64,000 bases of DNA, from contig JAKAXA010000001.1 of NCBI GenBank assembly GCA_021816775.1, positions 178,232 through 242,231 on the forward strand. The letters are read 5' to 3'. This stretch comes from Pseudomonadota bacterium. Its GTDB lineage: Bacteria > Pseudomonadota > Gammaproteobacteria > Steroidobacterales > Steroidobacteraceae. Below are positions 27,488 through 36,711 of the stretch, one piece after another; positions within the stretch are counted from its first letter, which is position 1, and the number at the start of each line of letters is the position of its first letter. The notes under the pieces were generated by a model that searched no databases, was not told where the DNA came from, and was given only the letters and a program-made list of their open reading frames with translations. The translations under genes were made by a program, and so were the position numbers.

Positions 27488-27925
27488 TCAGCTCTCGAGC
27501 CAGAACGTCACCGGCCCGTCGTTGACCAGCTCGACCTGCATGTGCGCGCCGAACTCCCCGCAGGCGACGGGCGAGTGCCGGGCCTGGGCTGCGCTCACCA
27601 GGTAGGCGAACAGCGCCCGCGCGACCTCGGGCGGTGCGGCCGCGCTGAAGCCCGCCCGAGTGCCCTTGTGCGTGTCGGCGGCCAGCGTGAACTGCGGCAC
27701 CAGCAGCAGCCCGCCGCCGGTCTCGCGCAGCGAGCGGTTCATGCGGCCGGCCGCGTCCGCGAAGATGCGATAGGCGAGCAGCCGCTCGAGCAGCCGGTCG
27801 GCGGCGGCCCGGTCGTCCCCGCGCCGCACGCCGATCAGCGCCAGCGTGCCGGGGCCGATGGCCCCGAGCCGCCGTCCCTCGGTGCTGACCCCGGCGCGGG
27901 CCACCCGCTGAATCAATCCGATCAT
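27488..27925 (-). CDS. dtd: D-aminoacyl-tRNA deacylase
   Basis: Dtd hydrolyses D-aminoacyl-tRNAs and Gly-tRNA(Ala). The 145-residue protein begins [14 protein letters not shown] and carries the active-site stretch [18 protein letters not shown]. The second motif reads GFSAAAPPE, where most family members have PSFSxAAPPE, so part of that element varies. The upstream in-frame extension to 27976 is not conserved. It precedes tatABC on the same strand. Confidence 0.92.
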   Translation of the reverse strand: MIGLIQRVARAGVSTEGRRLGAIGPGTLALIGVRRGDDRAAADRLLERLLAYRIFADAAGRMNRSLRETGGGLLLVPQFTLAADTHKGTRAGFSAAAPPEVARALFAYLVSAAQARHSPVACGEFGAHMQVELVNDGPVTFWLES

Positions 27926-28006
27926 CGGGCGCTCGCTCGGCTGGCGTTCGAGGTGGCGCGTCCGATAAGATCGCAAGCTGCTTTGCGCACCTGGCCGGAG
28001 ATCACG

Positions 28007-28675
28007 ATGTCGGAACTTTGGCTGAGCTCATCTGTGCGTTCGGGCTGGCGATCGGCTCTGCTGATCGCCGCGGGGGCGTTTGCGTCGCTCGCCGCCCCGG
28101 CATCGGCCCAGCAGCCGCCCGCGGGCAACGCGCACCAGGGCAGAATCATCGGCTACACCTGCCTGGGCTGTCACGGGATCCAAGGATACCGGAACGCCTA
28201 CCCCGACTATGCCGTGCCACGGCTGCGCGGCCAGTCGGTCACCTACCTCATCAACGCGCTGAACGAGTACCGCAACGGCCAGCGCGCCTTTCCCACGATG
28301 CATCTGCAGGCCCTCTCGCTGAGCGAGCAGCAGATTGCCGACGTGGCCACGTATCTCGGCGGCAAGCCCGTGACCGCCAAGCCGGTCCCCGCTTCCAAAG
28401 TGCCGGCCGCCGCTGCGGTATGCGCCTCGTGTCATGGTGCGAACGGTATCGGCGTCGCGCCGATGTATCCGACGCTGGCGGGGCAGCATGAGAGCTACCT
28501 CATCCGGGTGCTTCACGAGTATCAGACCGGCTACCGCCAGAACCCCATCATGAACGCGATAGCCCACTCACTCACGAACGAGCAGATCCGCATCGTGGCC
28601 GCCTACTTCAGCCGTCTCGAGCCTGGCCTGCACACCGTGCCGCGGCCGTACACGCGCTGGTCCTCGGGGCATTGA
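28007..28675 (+). CDS. Dihaem cytochrome c (c4-like)
   Basis: The 222-residue protein has a signal peptide ([19 protein letters not shown]) and two haem-attachment motifs, CLGCH near 53 and CASCH near 141. Each sits in its own class I cytochrome c domain, and candidate axial Met residues follow ([19 protein letters not shown]). Cytochromes c4 carry electrons to terminal oxidases in the periplasm. CGGAG precedes the ATG. Confidence 0.9.
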   Translation: MSELWLSSSVRSGWRSALLIAAGAFASLAAPASAQQPPAGNAHQGRIIGYTCLGCHGIQGYRNAYPDYAVPRLRGQSVTYLINALNEYRNGQRAFPTMHLQALSLSEQQIADVATYLGGKPVTAKPVPASKVPAAAAVCASCHGANGIGVAPMYPTLAGQHESYLIRVLHEYQTGYRQNPIMNAIAHSLTNEQIRIVAAYFSRLEPGLHTVPRPYTRWSSGH

Positions 28676-28706
28676 CCGGCGGCCCGGCGCCGCGTCCGGA
28701 CAACAC

Positions 28707-28738
28707 GGTCCGGGAAGGGCTCGCGCCCCTCCCGGACC
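28707..28738 (+). terminator. Hairpin after the dihaem cytochrome gene
   Basis: GGTCCGGGAAGGG (28707-28719) pairs with CCCCTCCCGGACC (28726-28738) with one or two mismatches and a 6-base loop, about 30 bases after the cytochrome stop. There is no clear T-tract. Confidence 0.5.
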
Positions 28739-28873
28739 GCCAGTCACCGGCCGGGGAACCGGTGTCGGCCGGGCGCTCACCGTGCCCTTGCTCATCTCCC
28801 GGCGCCGGGCGCGGGCCGCCAACGCCCTCATCCCGCCGGGGTGCGCCATCCCTGCTCCAAGCGGATCCAATGT

Positions 28874-28908
28874 CCGAGCCGGGCGGCCGCGGGGGCCGCC
28901 CGGCTCGG
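28874..28908 (-). terminator. Strong hairpin after degQ
   Basis: CCGAGCCGGGCGGCC (28874-28888) is a perfect 15-base complement to 28894-28908 across a 5-base loop. It lies directly after the degQ stop on the minus strand. It has no T-run, but stem strength favours a termination or mRNA-end function. Confidence 0.55.
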
Positions 28909-28910
28909 GC

Positions 28911-30368
28911 TCACCGTACGTCGACCGGCACGAACAGCCGCGTGCCGCCGCGCTGAATCAGCAGCGCAACGTGGCCCTTGGAGCGGGCCACGGCCATGCG
29001 CAGCTCGCTCGGCGTGGACACCGGCTCGCCGTTGGCCGAGAGGACGATGTCGCCCGGCTGGATGCCGGCATCCTCCGCAGGGCCGCTCACGCTCTGCACC
29101 ATCAGGCCGCCATGGGTGTTGTCCTGCGCCCTTTCGTCGGCCGTCAGCGGGCGCACCACCAGCCCCAGCCGCCCGCCGGGCTGCGGCCCGCCGCTCGCCG
29201 CCGTCAGGGCATTGTTGCCCATGGCGCCGAGGGTGACCGTGACGTGCCGCTCGGCGTGCTTGCGCCAGATCGTCAGGTCCACCTTGGTGCCGGGCAGCAG
29301 GCTCGCGACGCGCACCGGCAGATCGCTGTAGCTGCTGATCTTGTGGCCGTCGAGCGCAATGATCACATCGCCCGGCTTGATGCCGGCCTTCTTCGCCGGG
29401 CTTCCCGGATTGACGTCCGCGACGAGGGCGCCCTCCGGCTCAGGCAGCCCGAACGAGTCGGCCAGATCCTGATCGAGCGGCTGGATGATCACGCCGAGCT
29501 CGCCGCGGCGCACGTGGCCGGTGGCGACCAGCTGATCGGCCACGTGCATCGCCACGTTGATCGGGATCGAGAACGACAGGCCCATGTAGCCGCCCGAGCG
29601 GCTGTAGATCTGCGAGTTGATGCCGACCACCTGCCCCTGCATGTTGAACAGCGGGCCGCCGGAGTTGCCGGGGTTGATCGGCACGTCGGTCTGAATGAAC
29701 GGGACGTAATGCGAATCCGGCAGCAATCGGCCCTTGGCGCTGACGATGCCCGCGGTGGCGGTGTTCTTGAAGTTGAACGGCGCGCCGATCGCGAGCACCC
29801 ACTGCCCGACCTCGAGCTTGCTCGAGTCGCCGATCTGCACCGTCGGCAGGTTGTTGGCTGGGATCTTGACCACGGCAACGTCCGAGATCTTGTCCATCCC
29901 GATCACCTTGCCCGGAAACTGGCGGCGGTCGCTCAGCTGCACGGTGATCTTGCTGGCGCCGGCGACTACGTGGGCGTTGGTCAGAATGATGCCGTCGGGA
30001 CGGATGATGAACCCCGAGCCCTCGCCCTCGATGGGCGTCTGGTGCGGGGCCTGGAACGGGAAGTTGCGGAAGAACGGCGCGAACGGGCTGTTCGGCCCGA
30101 ACGGCGAGCCCGCCATCCCGGCGCCGGGTGTCTTCTCGATGACGCGGATGCTCACCACCGCCGGGCCGTACTTCTTGACCAGGCTGGAGAAGTCCGGCAG
30201 CACCACGGCCACGCCGCCGCGCGGTGAGCTCGAGGTCACCCCCTCCGGCGGGATATTCGCGGCGCTGGCGTTGCGCACGCTGTAGAGCGCGGCCAGCGGT
30301 GCGGCGCCGATCAGCGCCCCGAGCGCCGCCGCGACCAGCGGATTTCGAATCACTTTCCTCATGGTCAT
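28911..30368 (-). CDS. degQ: Periplasmic serine protease, Do/DegQ (HtrA) family
   Basis: The 485-residue envelope protease or chaperone has a signal anchor (about 8-30). The trypsin-like domain has His in ILTNAHVVAGAS, Asp in ISDVAVVKI and Ser in NPGNSGGPLFN. Two PDZ domains follow (about 285-375 and 390-480). HtrA proteins degrade misfolded envelope proteins. The degQ symbol is used in the broad sense, since mucD or degP could also apply. A CTTAAG-N5-CTTAAG element lies 67-83 bases upstream of the start. Confidence 0.93.
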   Translation of the reverse strand: MTMRKVIRNPLVAAALGALIGAAPLAALYSVRNASAANIPPEGVTSSSPRGGVAVVLPDFSSLVKKYGPAVVSIRVIEKTPGAGMAGSPFGPNSPFAPFFRNFPFQAPHQTPIEGEGSGFIIRPDGIILTNAHVVAGASKITVQLSDRRQFPGKVIGMDKISDVAVVKIPANNLPTVQIGDSSKLEVGQWVLAIGAPFNFKNTATAGIVSAKGRLLPDSHYVPFIQTDVPINPGNSGGPLFNMQGQVVGINSQIYSRSGGYMGLSFSIPINVAMHVADQLVATGHVRRGELGVIIQPLDQDLADSFGLPEPEGALVADVNPGSPAKKAGIKPGDVIIALDGHKISSYSDLPVRVASLLPGTKVDLTIWRKHAERHVTVTLGAMGNNALTAASGGPQPGGRLGLVVRPLTADERAQDNTHGGLMVQSVSGPAEDAGIQPGDIVLSANGEPVSTPSELRMAVARSKGHVALLIQRGGTRLFVPVDVR

Positions 30369-30434
30369 ATCAGCCTCTGCGAATCCGATTGTCAGGATAC
30401 GAATGAATCCGGGTTCTGAGCATACCGGGCCAAT

Positions 30435-30451
30435 CTTAAGTGACCCTTAAG
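30435..30451 (-). promoter_or_regulatory. PmrA/QseB-type box upstream of degQ
   Basis: CTTAAG (30435-30440) and CTTAAG (30446-30451) are separated by 5 bases, exactly matching the YTTAAK-N5-YTTAAK box bound by PmrA (BasR). A possible -10 TATGCT lies toward degQ at 30419-30424 on the minus strand. A two-component system of this OmpR subtype lies 3 kb away at 33453-35434. Binding is inference. Confidence 0.5.
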
Positions 30452-30488
30452 GCCGCTCGGCCGGAGCGCTCGCGCCGTCGTTATCCGC

Positions 30489-31460
30489 TCATCCGGCGCG
30501 CGTGTCCAGCCAATGGACCAGTCCCTGGGCATTCAGTTCGAGGTCCCCGGCGAGCAGCTCCGCGAGCTGTGTGTCGCTGACCGGGCAGCCGTGGCGGTGG
30601 GCCAGGTCGCGCCACAGCTCCCACATCGCCGCGCGGATCGCGCCGTGGCGGTCCGGGGCCGCGGCGCTCGCGCGGGCGATGCGCTCGAGCTCGCGAACCT
30701 GGCTCTTGAGCGCGGCGCCGAGCCGCGCCACGCCGGTCACCCGGCTGAAGTGCATCAGGTACATCGCCTCGGGCGCATAGCCGAGGAGCCGGTCGATCGA
30801 GGCGCACAGCTGTGCGGGGTCGAACTGGGTCGGGGTGGTGGTCGGGGTGATGAACGCGCCGGCAGGACTGTCGAGCTCCCGGTACGAGATGCCGAACGTG
30901 TCGCCGGTGAAGATGCAGCGGTGCGCGCCGTCGACGAACACCTGATGATGCAGCGCGTGGCCGGGAGTGTGCAGGATCTCGAGCTCCCGCCCGCCGAGGC
31001 TGAGCCGCTCCCCGTCGCGCGTGACCCGTACGCGCTCGGCGGCGATGGGCTCGATCTGACCGTACAGCCGCTCGAAGCGCTGCGGGCCGTAGACCGCGCG
31101 CGAGCCGGCGATCAGCCGCGCCGGGTCGATCATGTGCGGCGCGCCCCGCGGGTGCAGCACGCACACGGCGTTGGGCAGCGCCTGCATGAGCCGGCCCGCC
31201 CCGCCGGCATGATCGAGGTGCACGTGGGTGAGCAGCACGTAGTCGACTGCCTGCGGCCTCAGCTCGAGCGCGCGCAGCGCCGCGAGCAGATAGGGCACCG
31301 AGTCATTGGTGCCCACATCGACGAACGCGGCCCGCCCGCCCTGCTCGATGAGGTGCGCGGCGGCGTGTCCCGGATGCAGGTACTCGGTGTCGATGGCGGT
31401 GATGCCGTCGGGATGGCGCGACAGTCGGGGCGTCGGCAGCGCCGAATTCTCATCGGTCAT
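30489..31460 (-). CDS. Metallo-beta-lactamase-fold hydrolase
   Basis: The protein of about 323 residues has the binuclear metal motif LTHVHLDHAGG. Further ligands are in HTPGHALHHQ, FTGDTFG and the late His of LMHFSRVTG. After the lactamase core (about 25-230) comes a helical C-terminal region. The wide superfamily includes glyoxalase II-like and lactonase-like enzymes, and the exact substrate is unknown. The start at 31460 is favoured, since the upstream in-frame extension is Arg-rich and overlaps the next gene's start region. Confidence 0.85.
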   Translation of the reverse strand: MTDENSALPTPRLSRHPDGITAIDTEYLHPGHAAAHLIEQGGRAAFVDVGTNDSVPYLLAALRALELRPQAVDYVLLTHVHLDHAGGAGRLMQALPNAVCVLHPRGAPHMIDPARLIAGSRAVYGPQRFERLYGQIEPIAAERVRVTRDGERLSLGGRELEILHTPGHALHHQVFVDGAHRCIFTGDTFGISYRELDSPAGAFITPTTTPTQFDPAQLCASIDRLLGYAPEAMYLMHFSRVTGVARLGAALKSQVRELERIARASAAAPDRHGAIRAAMWELWRDLAHRHGCPVSDTQLAELLAGDLELNAQGLVHWLDTRAG

Positions 31461-31495
31461 GCGGTCATGGTAACGGGTTGCGCTAGCATAGCGAT

Positions 31496-33424
31496 ATGAC
31501 TTTCCCGACGATGGCCGGCCGGGCGCTCGCCGCCACGGCACTGATCGCCTGTTACCTCGCGCCGCGTGCGCAGGCCGCGCCGCTGCCTGCCCTCGGCGCC
31601 ATGCCGCCGCTCGCACCGCCGTTGGCGCGGCGCCTGGCGCGTGCCGAGCAGTGGCGGGGCGCGCGCTTTCTCGACTGGCTGCCCGGCGGCCAGATGCTCA
31701 TCGAGACGCACACGGGCCGGCGCATCATGCTCGCGCGTCTCGCCGCCCCGGCCGCCAAGCCGGCCGAACTGGTCGCGCTCACCGAAGGGATCGGCCGGGC
31801 GCTCGCGCCGCGCGTCGGCCCGGGTCTGCTCTACCCGCAGCGCGCGGGCGGCGCGACGCACTGGCTGCTGCGCGAGGGGAAGGGACCCGGCCGCCCGTTC
31901 GCCGCCGGCCAGACCTTGAGCGGACTGCCCGTATGGTCCGCCGACGGGCGGCAGGTCGCCTTTCTCGGGTTGGCGCCCGGCGGCGCGAGCGAGGCCGTCT
32001 ACCTCGACAGCGTCGCGGACGGCGGGATTGCGCGTCTGGTCGTCGGCGCGCTCGCGGGCCGCTGGCGGCTGCTCGACGGGTCGCGCGACGGACAGCAACT
32101 GCTGCTCGCGCACGATGAGGGCCCGGATGACGAGTCCCTCTACACGGTGCGCACGCGCGATGGCGCGCTGACGCGCCTGCCGCTTTCACCGTCGCGTATC
32201 GCGGCGGCCCGGTTCGCGCCGGGGAGCGCGGCGGTCTACGTCATTTCGAACCAGGGCGGCGAGTACCAGCAGCTGCTGCGCCTGAATGCCCGCACGGGCC
32301 GCATCCGCACGGTCTCCGTCGATCTGCCCTGGGATGTGGAGCGCTTCGCCGCCAGCCCCGATGGGCGCTATCTCGCCTACACGGTCGATGTGGACGGCCA
32401 GAGCCGCCTGCACGTGCGCAATCGCCGCCTGAAGCTCGATGTCGCGGTCCCCTGGCTGCACGACGGGGTCATCGACGACCTGCATTTCGATTCCGGTCAC
32501 CGCCTGGCGTTCACGTTCCAGTCCAGCCGGCAGCCGCCCGCGATCTACGTGTACGACGCCGCCAAGGGGCTGGTGCGCCGCTGGCGCGCGGGCGCCGCCG
32601 GCCCGTTGGGATCGATCGGGCCGACGCGGGCGCGGCTCGTGCACTACCCGACCTGGGACCGGGTCGACGGCCACTGGCGGATGCTCTCGGCCTACATCTA
32701 TCTGCCGCCGGGATCCGGTCCCGCGCCCGTGCTGATCGTGCTGCACTCGGGCGTGGCGGGACAGTTTCGGCCCCGCTGGCGGCCGTTCCTGCAGTTCGTG
32801 GCCAACGACCTCGGCTACGCAGTCATTGCCCCGAACGTGCGCGGCTCCTCGGGTTACGGCCGCAGTTTTCGCGCACTGGTGCAGGGGACGCACCGCGACG
32901 ATGCCGTGCGCGACATCGGCTCTCTGATGGTCTGGATCAGCATGCAGCCGGGATTCGACGTGCATCGCATCGTGCTCATGGGCCGCGGCTACGGCGGCTG
33001 GCTCGCGGTCAACTGCCTGGCCACCTTCGACGGCCATCTGCTCGGGGCCATCGACGTCAATGGCATCTCCAGCCTCGATGATTACGTCGCCCGCGCGCCC
33101 GCGGCCGAGCGCGCGTTTCGCGCGGCCGAGATCGGTGATCCCGGGGATCCGTCGGTGTCGAGTTTCCTGCGACAGATCTCCCCGCTCGGGGAGGTGAGGC
33201 GGATTCGCGCGCCGCTGTTGATCGTGCAGGGACCGGCCGGGGATGCGGTGCGCGCCGCCGACGCGCAGCAGCTGGCCGATCTGCTGCGCTTCCACGGCCA
33301 GCCGGTCGAGAGGCTCACCGTTGCCGAGGCCGGGCGGCGCTTCGCAGCGCCTGCCGCGCGGCGCGCGCTCGATAGCGCCGCCGCGCGGTTTCTGCTGGCG
33401 CTGAAATCCCATCGGGCCAAGTGA
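31496..33424 (+). CDS. S9-type (prolyl oligopeptidase fold) protein lacking the catalytic triad
   Basis: The 642-residue exported protein has a signal peptide (ALAATALIACYLAPRAQA), a beta-propeller (about 45-370) and an alpha/beta-hydrolase domain (about 395-640). Fold-level similarity to S9 peptidases is clear in VIAPNVRGSSGYGRSF, DIGSLMVWI and IRAPLLIVQG. The nucleophile elbow, normally GGSYGG, reads GRGYGG, so Ser is Gly. The Asp region HGxxDxxV reads QGPAGDAV, and the His region EGHGF reads AGRRF. All three triad positions are altered while the frame is intact. It is predicted to be a non-hydrolytic pseudoenzyme. Confidence 0.85.
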   Translation: MTFPTMAGRALAATALIACYLAPRAQAAPLPALGAMPPLAPPLARRLARAEQWRGARFLDWLPGGQMLIETHTGRRIMLARLAAPAAKPAELVALTEGIGRALAPRVGPGLLYPQRAGGATHWLLREGKGPGRPFAAGQTLSGLPVWSADGRQVAFLGLAPGGASEAVYLDSVADGGIARLVVGALAGRWRLLDGSRDGQQLLLAHDEGPDDESLYTVRTRDGALTRLPLSPSRIAAARFAPGSAAVYVISNQGGEYQQLLRLNARTGRIRTVSVDLPWDVERFAASPDGRYLAYTVDVDGQSRLHVRNRRLKLDVAVPWLHDGVIDDLHFDSGHRLAFTFQSSRQPPAIYVYDAAKGLVRRWRAGAAGPLGSIGPTRARLVHYPTWDRVDGHWRMLSAYIYLPPGSGPAPVLIVLHSGVAGQFRPRWRPFLQFVANDLGYAVIAPNVRGSSGYGRSFRALVQGTHRDDAVRDIGSLMVWISMQPGFDVHRIVLMGRGYGGWLAVNCLATFDGHLLGAIDVNGISSLDDYVARAPAAERAFRAAEIGDPGDPSVSSFLRQISPLGEVRRIRAPLLIVQGPAGDAVRAADAQQLADLLRFHGQPVERLTVAEAGRRFAAPAARRALDSAAARFLLALKSHRAK

Positions 33425-33452
33425 GCCCGGTGCGCGCGGTGCCGGGGGCGGC

Positions 33453-34778
33453 TCAGGCGGGCGGTGCCGGGGCGAACGCGACGGTGACGGTGAGACCGCG
33501 CCCCCCCGGGCCTGCTCCCAGCTCGATGCGCGCGCCGTGCGCCTCGGCGATCGCCTTGACGATGGCGAGCCCGAGGCCGCTGCCGGGGACGAGCGCGCCG
33601 GGCTGGCGGTAGAAGCGGTCGAAGACGCGCGTGCGCTCCTCGGGCGCGATCCCCGGGCCGTTGTCCGCGACCCTCAGGCGCACCTGTCCGTCATCCGCGC
33701 GCGCCTGCGTGACCGACACATCGACCTGACCGCCGGGCGGCGTGTAGCGCACGGCGTTGTCGACCAGATTGCGCACCAGCGTCGCGATCGACTCGGGATC
33801 CCCGAGAATCGCCGCCGGCTCGGCATCGGCGATGCCCAGATCGATGTGGCGCGCGTCCGCCAGCGGCACCAGCTCGGCGATCACCTCGCGCGAGAGCTCA
33901 TCGAGCGCGATGCGCCCGTGCAGCGGCTCGGCGCGCGGCTCCTGGCGGGCGAGCGAGAGCAGCTGCTCGACGAGCCGGATCGAGCGCTGCACGCCGGCCG
34001 AGAGCCGCTCCATGGCCTCGGCGCGCTCGCCGTCCGAGCTGGCGCGCGCCAGCGCGTCGAGCTGCAGATGCAGCGCCGTGAGCGGCGTGCGCAGCTCGTG
34101 CGCGGCGTCGGCCACGAACGCGCGCTCGCGGTCGAGCGCCGCGGAGAGGCGCCCCAGCAGGTCATTGAGCGCCGCGACCAGCGGCTGCACCTCATCGGGC
34201 AGTTGCGCATGCGGCAGCGGCTCGAGCGCGCTCACGCGGCGGGCCTTGACCGAGCCGGCCAGGCGCTTCAGCGGCAGCAGCGTATGCCCGACGGCAAACC
34301 AGACCAGGATCCCGAGAATGGGCACCGCGAGTGCGAACGGCACCAGCGTCGGGATCGCCAGCTTCAGGGCCTGCTGGCGGCGCACGCGCATCAGCTGCGC
34401 CACCTGGATCACCCGTGTGGGCGAGGCGACGCCGTAGACGCGCCAGCGGCCCTCGCTGGTCTTGACGGTCGAGAAGCCGATGGTCGCGAAGTTGGGCAGC
34501 ACCGTGTGCGGCGGCGCCCAGATGCGCTGGCCGTCGATGGTCCAGACCTGCACCACGAAGCCGTACGCCGCCGCGCGCGAGGGGATCTCCAGCGGGGCGA
34601 GGTATTCGACGGGCTGATCGCGCAGCAGCAGCGCCATCTGCTCGAGGTGGTAGTCGAAGTAAAGGTCCGCCTGCTTCAGCGCGTTGTGATATTCGACCAG
34701 GCCGCCGCACAGGCCCACCACGGCGATGCCGCCGAGCAGCCACGCCAGCAGGCGCGCGCGCAGCGAGCTCAGCCTCAT
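33453..34778 (-). CDS. Two-component sensor histidine kinase, QseC/PmrB type
   Basis: The 441-residue membrane kinase has two helices (about 12-32 and 140-165) bracketing a periplasmic loop, then HAMP. The H-box FVADAAHELRTPLTALHLQL carries the phospho-accepting His near 243. The N-box is NLVDNAVRYTPPGG, followed by DNGPGIAPEE and GSGLGLAIVKAIAEAHG. The start overlaps the response-regulator stop in ATGA, so the two are coupled. The signal sensed is unknown. Confidence 0.92.
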   Translation of the reverse strand: MRLSSLRARLLAWLLGGIAVVGLCGGLVEYHNALKQADLYFDYHLEQMALLLRDQPVEYLAPLEIPSRAAAYGFVVQVWTIDGQRIWAPPHTVLPNFATIGFSTVKTSEGRWRVYGVASPTRVIQVAQLMRVRRQQALKLAIPTLVPFALAVPILGILVWFAVGHTLLPLKRLAGSVKARRVSALEPLPHAQLPDEVQPLVAALNDLLGRLSAALDRERAFVADAAHELRTPLTALHLQLDALARASSDGERAEAMERLSAGVQRSIRLVEQLLSLARQEPRAEPLHGRIALDELSREVIAELVPLADARHIDLGIADAEPAAILGDPESIATLVRNLVDNAVRYTPPGGQVDVSVTQARADDGQVRLRVADNGPGIAPEERTRVFDRFYRQPGALVPGSGLGLAIVKAIAEAHGARIELGAGPGGRGLTVTVAFAPAPPA

Positions 34779-35434
34779 GAGGGCCGCACCCGATAGCCGA
34801 CGCCGCGCACGGTGAGGATGAAATCCGTGCCCAGCTTGCGCCGCAGGCCGTGTACGTGCACCTCGACGGCGTTGCTCTCGACTTCCTCTCCCCAGCCGTA
34901 GAGCCGCTGCTCGATGCGGGCGCGCGAGTGAATGGTGCCGGGGCGCTCCATCAGCAGCTGCAGCAGCGCGAATTCCTTCGGCGAGAGCGGGATGTCCTGC
35001 CCGTCGCGCGCCACGGTGTGCGCGGCCGGATTGAGGACTACGCCGAGGTGCTCCATCGCGGGGGTGGGCTGGCCCGATTTGCGCCGCAGCAGCGCGCGGA
35101 TGCGCGCGGCGAGCTCGTTCAGATCGAACGGCTTGACCAGGTAGTCGTCGGCGCCGGCATCCAGGCCCTGCACGCGGTCCGAGACCGCATCGCGCGCGGT
35201 GAGAATGATCACCGGCACCGTATCGCCGCGCGAGCGCAGGTCGCTCAGCACCGCCAGGCCCGCCTTGCCGGGCAGCCCCAGATCGAGCAGCAGCAGGTCG
35301 AAGGTATCGGTCTTGAGCACTTGCTCGGCGGTTTGCCCCTCGTGGACCCAGTCCACGGTGAACCCGTCGCGCCGCAACCCCGCGCGGATCGCCTCGCCGA
35401 TCATGGCGTCATCTTCCACGAGCAGCAGTCTCAC
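34775..35434 (-). CDS. OmpR-family response regulator, QseB/PmrA type
   Basis: The 219-residue protein has a receiver (1-115) with LLVEDDAM, phospho-acceptor Asp51 in LLLLDLGLPG and Lys in YLVKPF. The winged-helix DNA-binding domain (about 125-219) has SPKEFALLQLLMERPG and NAVEVHVHGLRRKLG. The sequence is closest to the QseB/PmrA/TctD group. It is the first gene of the pair with the kinase. The CTTAAG box near degQ is a candidate target. Confidence 0.92.
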   Translation of the reverse strand: MRLLLVEDDAMIGEAIRAGLRRDGFTVDWVHEGQTAEQVLKTDTFDLLLLDLGLPGKAGLAVLSDLRSRGDTVPVIILTARDAVSDRVQGLDAGADDYLVKPFDLNELAARIRALLRRKSGQPTPAMEHLGVVLNPAAHTVARDGQDIPLSPKEFALLQLLMERPGTIHSRARIEQRLYGWGEEVESNAVEVHVHGLRRKLGTDFILTVRGVGYRVRPS

Positions 35435-35529
35435 GGCACGGCCTCGCCCGGCGCGCTCGCGCGCGCAATTTTTTCACCGCGCGGCCCCCGCCTCTGCCAC
35501 AATCGCTCTCGTTCGAGGCCGCTCGACCC

Positions 35530-36231
35530 ATGAGTTCCTCCCACCCGCCGCACGGGGCGCCCGACGCCCAGGGCACCGTTCCCGCACTCATCCACGCCGC
35601 CGCCGCGCTCGGCGTCGCGTTGACGGAGCATGATGCGCTGCGGCTGTTGCAGCTGCTGGAGGAGTTGGCCCGCTGGAACCGCCGCTTCAACCTGACGGCC
35701 ATCACGGATCGGGCGGACATGGTAACGCATCACCTGCTCGACAGTCTGGCGGTGCACCGCCATCTGCATGGCGCCCGCATTGCCGATGTCGGCACGGGCG
35801 CGGGCTTCCCGGGCCTGCCGCTCGCGCTCGCCAACCCCGAGCGGCGCTTCACGCTGATCGACTCGAACGGCAAGAAGGTCCGCTTCGTCTCCCATGCCGC
35901 GCACCAGCTGGGCCTGGTGAATGTCGAGGCCGTCCAGGCGCGCATCGAGACGCTGCGGCCCGATGTCCCGTTCGACACCGTGCTGGCTCGCGCGTTCGCC
36001 GCGCTGCCGGCGCTGATCGGCCTCGCTGCGCCGCTCTGTGGTCCGGCGACGCGCATCCTCGCCCTGAAGGGCAAGTGGCCGAAGGCGGAGCTCGATGCGC
36101 TGCCGCCGGGCTGGCAGGCCGAGACCATTCCGCTCGCCGTGCCAGGGCTCGCCGAGGACCGCTGTCTCATCATCCTCAGCGCGGCGGGCCCTTCGGGGCG
36201 CCCGCCAGCGGCAGTGCCGTGGTCTCCTTGA
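35530..36231 (+). CDS. rsmG: 16S rRNA (guanine-N7) methyltransferase RsmG
   Basis: RsmG (GidB) methylates G527 of 16S rRNA with SAM. The 233-residue protein has LARWNRRFNLTAITDR near the N terminus, SAM motif I IADVGTGAGFPGLPLALAN and LIDSNGKKVRFVSHAA. It normally sits between mnmG and parA. Here mnmG is absent upstream, and an Lrp gene plus an amino-acid dehydrogenase separate it from parA. Its 3-prime end overlaps the convergent Lrp gene by 56 bases. Confidence 0.94.
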   Translation: MSSSHPPHGAPDAQGTVPALIHAAAALGVALTEHDALRLLQLLEELARWNRRFNLTAITDRADMVTHHLLDSLAVHRHLHGARIADVGTGAGFPGLPLALANPERRFTLIDSNGKKVRFVSHAAHQLGLVNVEAVQARIETLRPDVPFDTVLARAFAALPALIGLAAPLCGPATRILALKGKWPKAELDALPPGWQAETIPLAVPGLAEDRCLIILSAAGPSGRPPAAVPWSP

Positions 36232-36667
36232 TGACCGACAGCGCGATGAAGGAGTGCACCGACTGAACGCCCGGGAAGCGCGACAGATGATCGAGGAAGA
36301 ACGCCTCGTACGATTTGATGTCGCGGCAGGCGATGCGCAGCAGAAAGTCCGTCTCGCCCATGAGCGTGTAGCACTCGAGGATTTCGGGGTGTTGGCGCAC
36401 CGCCTGCTCGAACCTCAGCAGCGCATCGCGCCCGTGTCCGGCGAGCTTCACCTGGGAGAACACCAGGACGTTCAGGCCCACCTTCTCGCGATCGAGCAGC
36501 GCCACTCTTTTGCGGATCACGCCGGACTCCTCCAGGCGGCTCATGCGCCGCCAGCAGGTCGAGGGGGTCATGCCCAGCCGCTCGGCGAGCTCGGCGGCCG
36601 AGAGGTTGCCGTGCTCCTGGACCAGGTCCAGGATCCGCACGTCGCTGCGGTCGAGGTCGGTCTGCAT
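36176..36667 (-). CDS. Lrp/AsnC-family transcriptional regulator
   Basis: The protein of about 163 residues has an N-terminal helix-turn-helix (LSAAELAERLGMTPSTCWRRMSRLEESGVI) and a C-terminal RAM ligand-binding domain (ILECYTLMGETDFLLRIACRDIKSYEAFF). Lrp proteins respond to amino acids. It is divergent from the leucine-type dehydrogenase gene, as in BdkR/LeuDH-like pairs, so it probably regulates that gene and itself. The ATG at 36667 is preferred over 36682. Confidence 0.9.
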   Translation of the reverse strand: MQTDLDRSDVRILDLVQEHGNLSAAELAERLGMTPSTCWRRMSRLEESGVIRKRVALLDREKVGLNVLVFSQVKLAGHGRDALLRFEQAVRQHPEILECYTLMGETDFLLRIACRDIKSYEAFFLDHLSRFPGVQSVHSFIALSVIKETTALPLAGAPKGPPR

Positions 36668-36698
36668 AAAATATCCCGTCAAATGGACCGTGTATGGA

Positions 36699-36711
36699 AT
36701 GAATGATTCAT
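36699..36711. promoter_or_regulatory. Palindrome between the Lrp and dehydrogenase genes
   Basis: ATGAATGATTCAT is a perfect 6-1-6 palindrome in an AT-rich divergent intergenic region of otherwise GC-rich DNA. It is a candidate operator for the Lrp-type regulator. Function is inferred from position and symmetry only. Confidence 0.4.
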
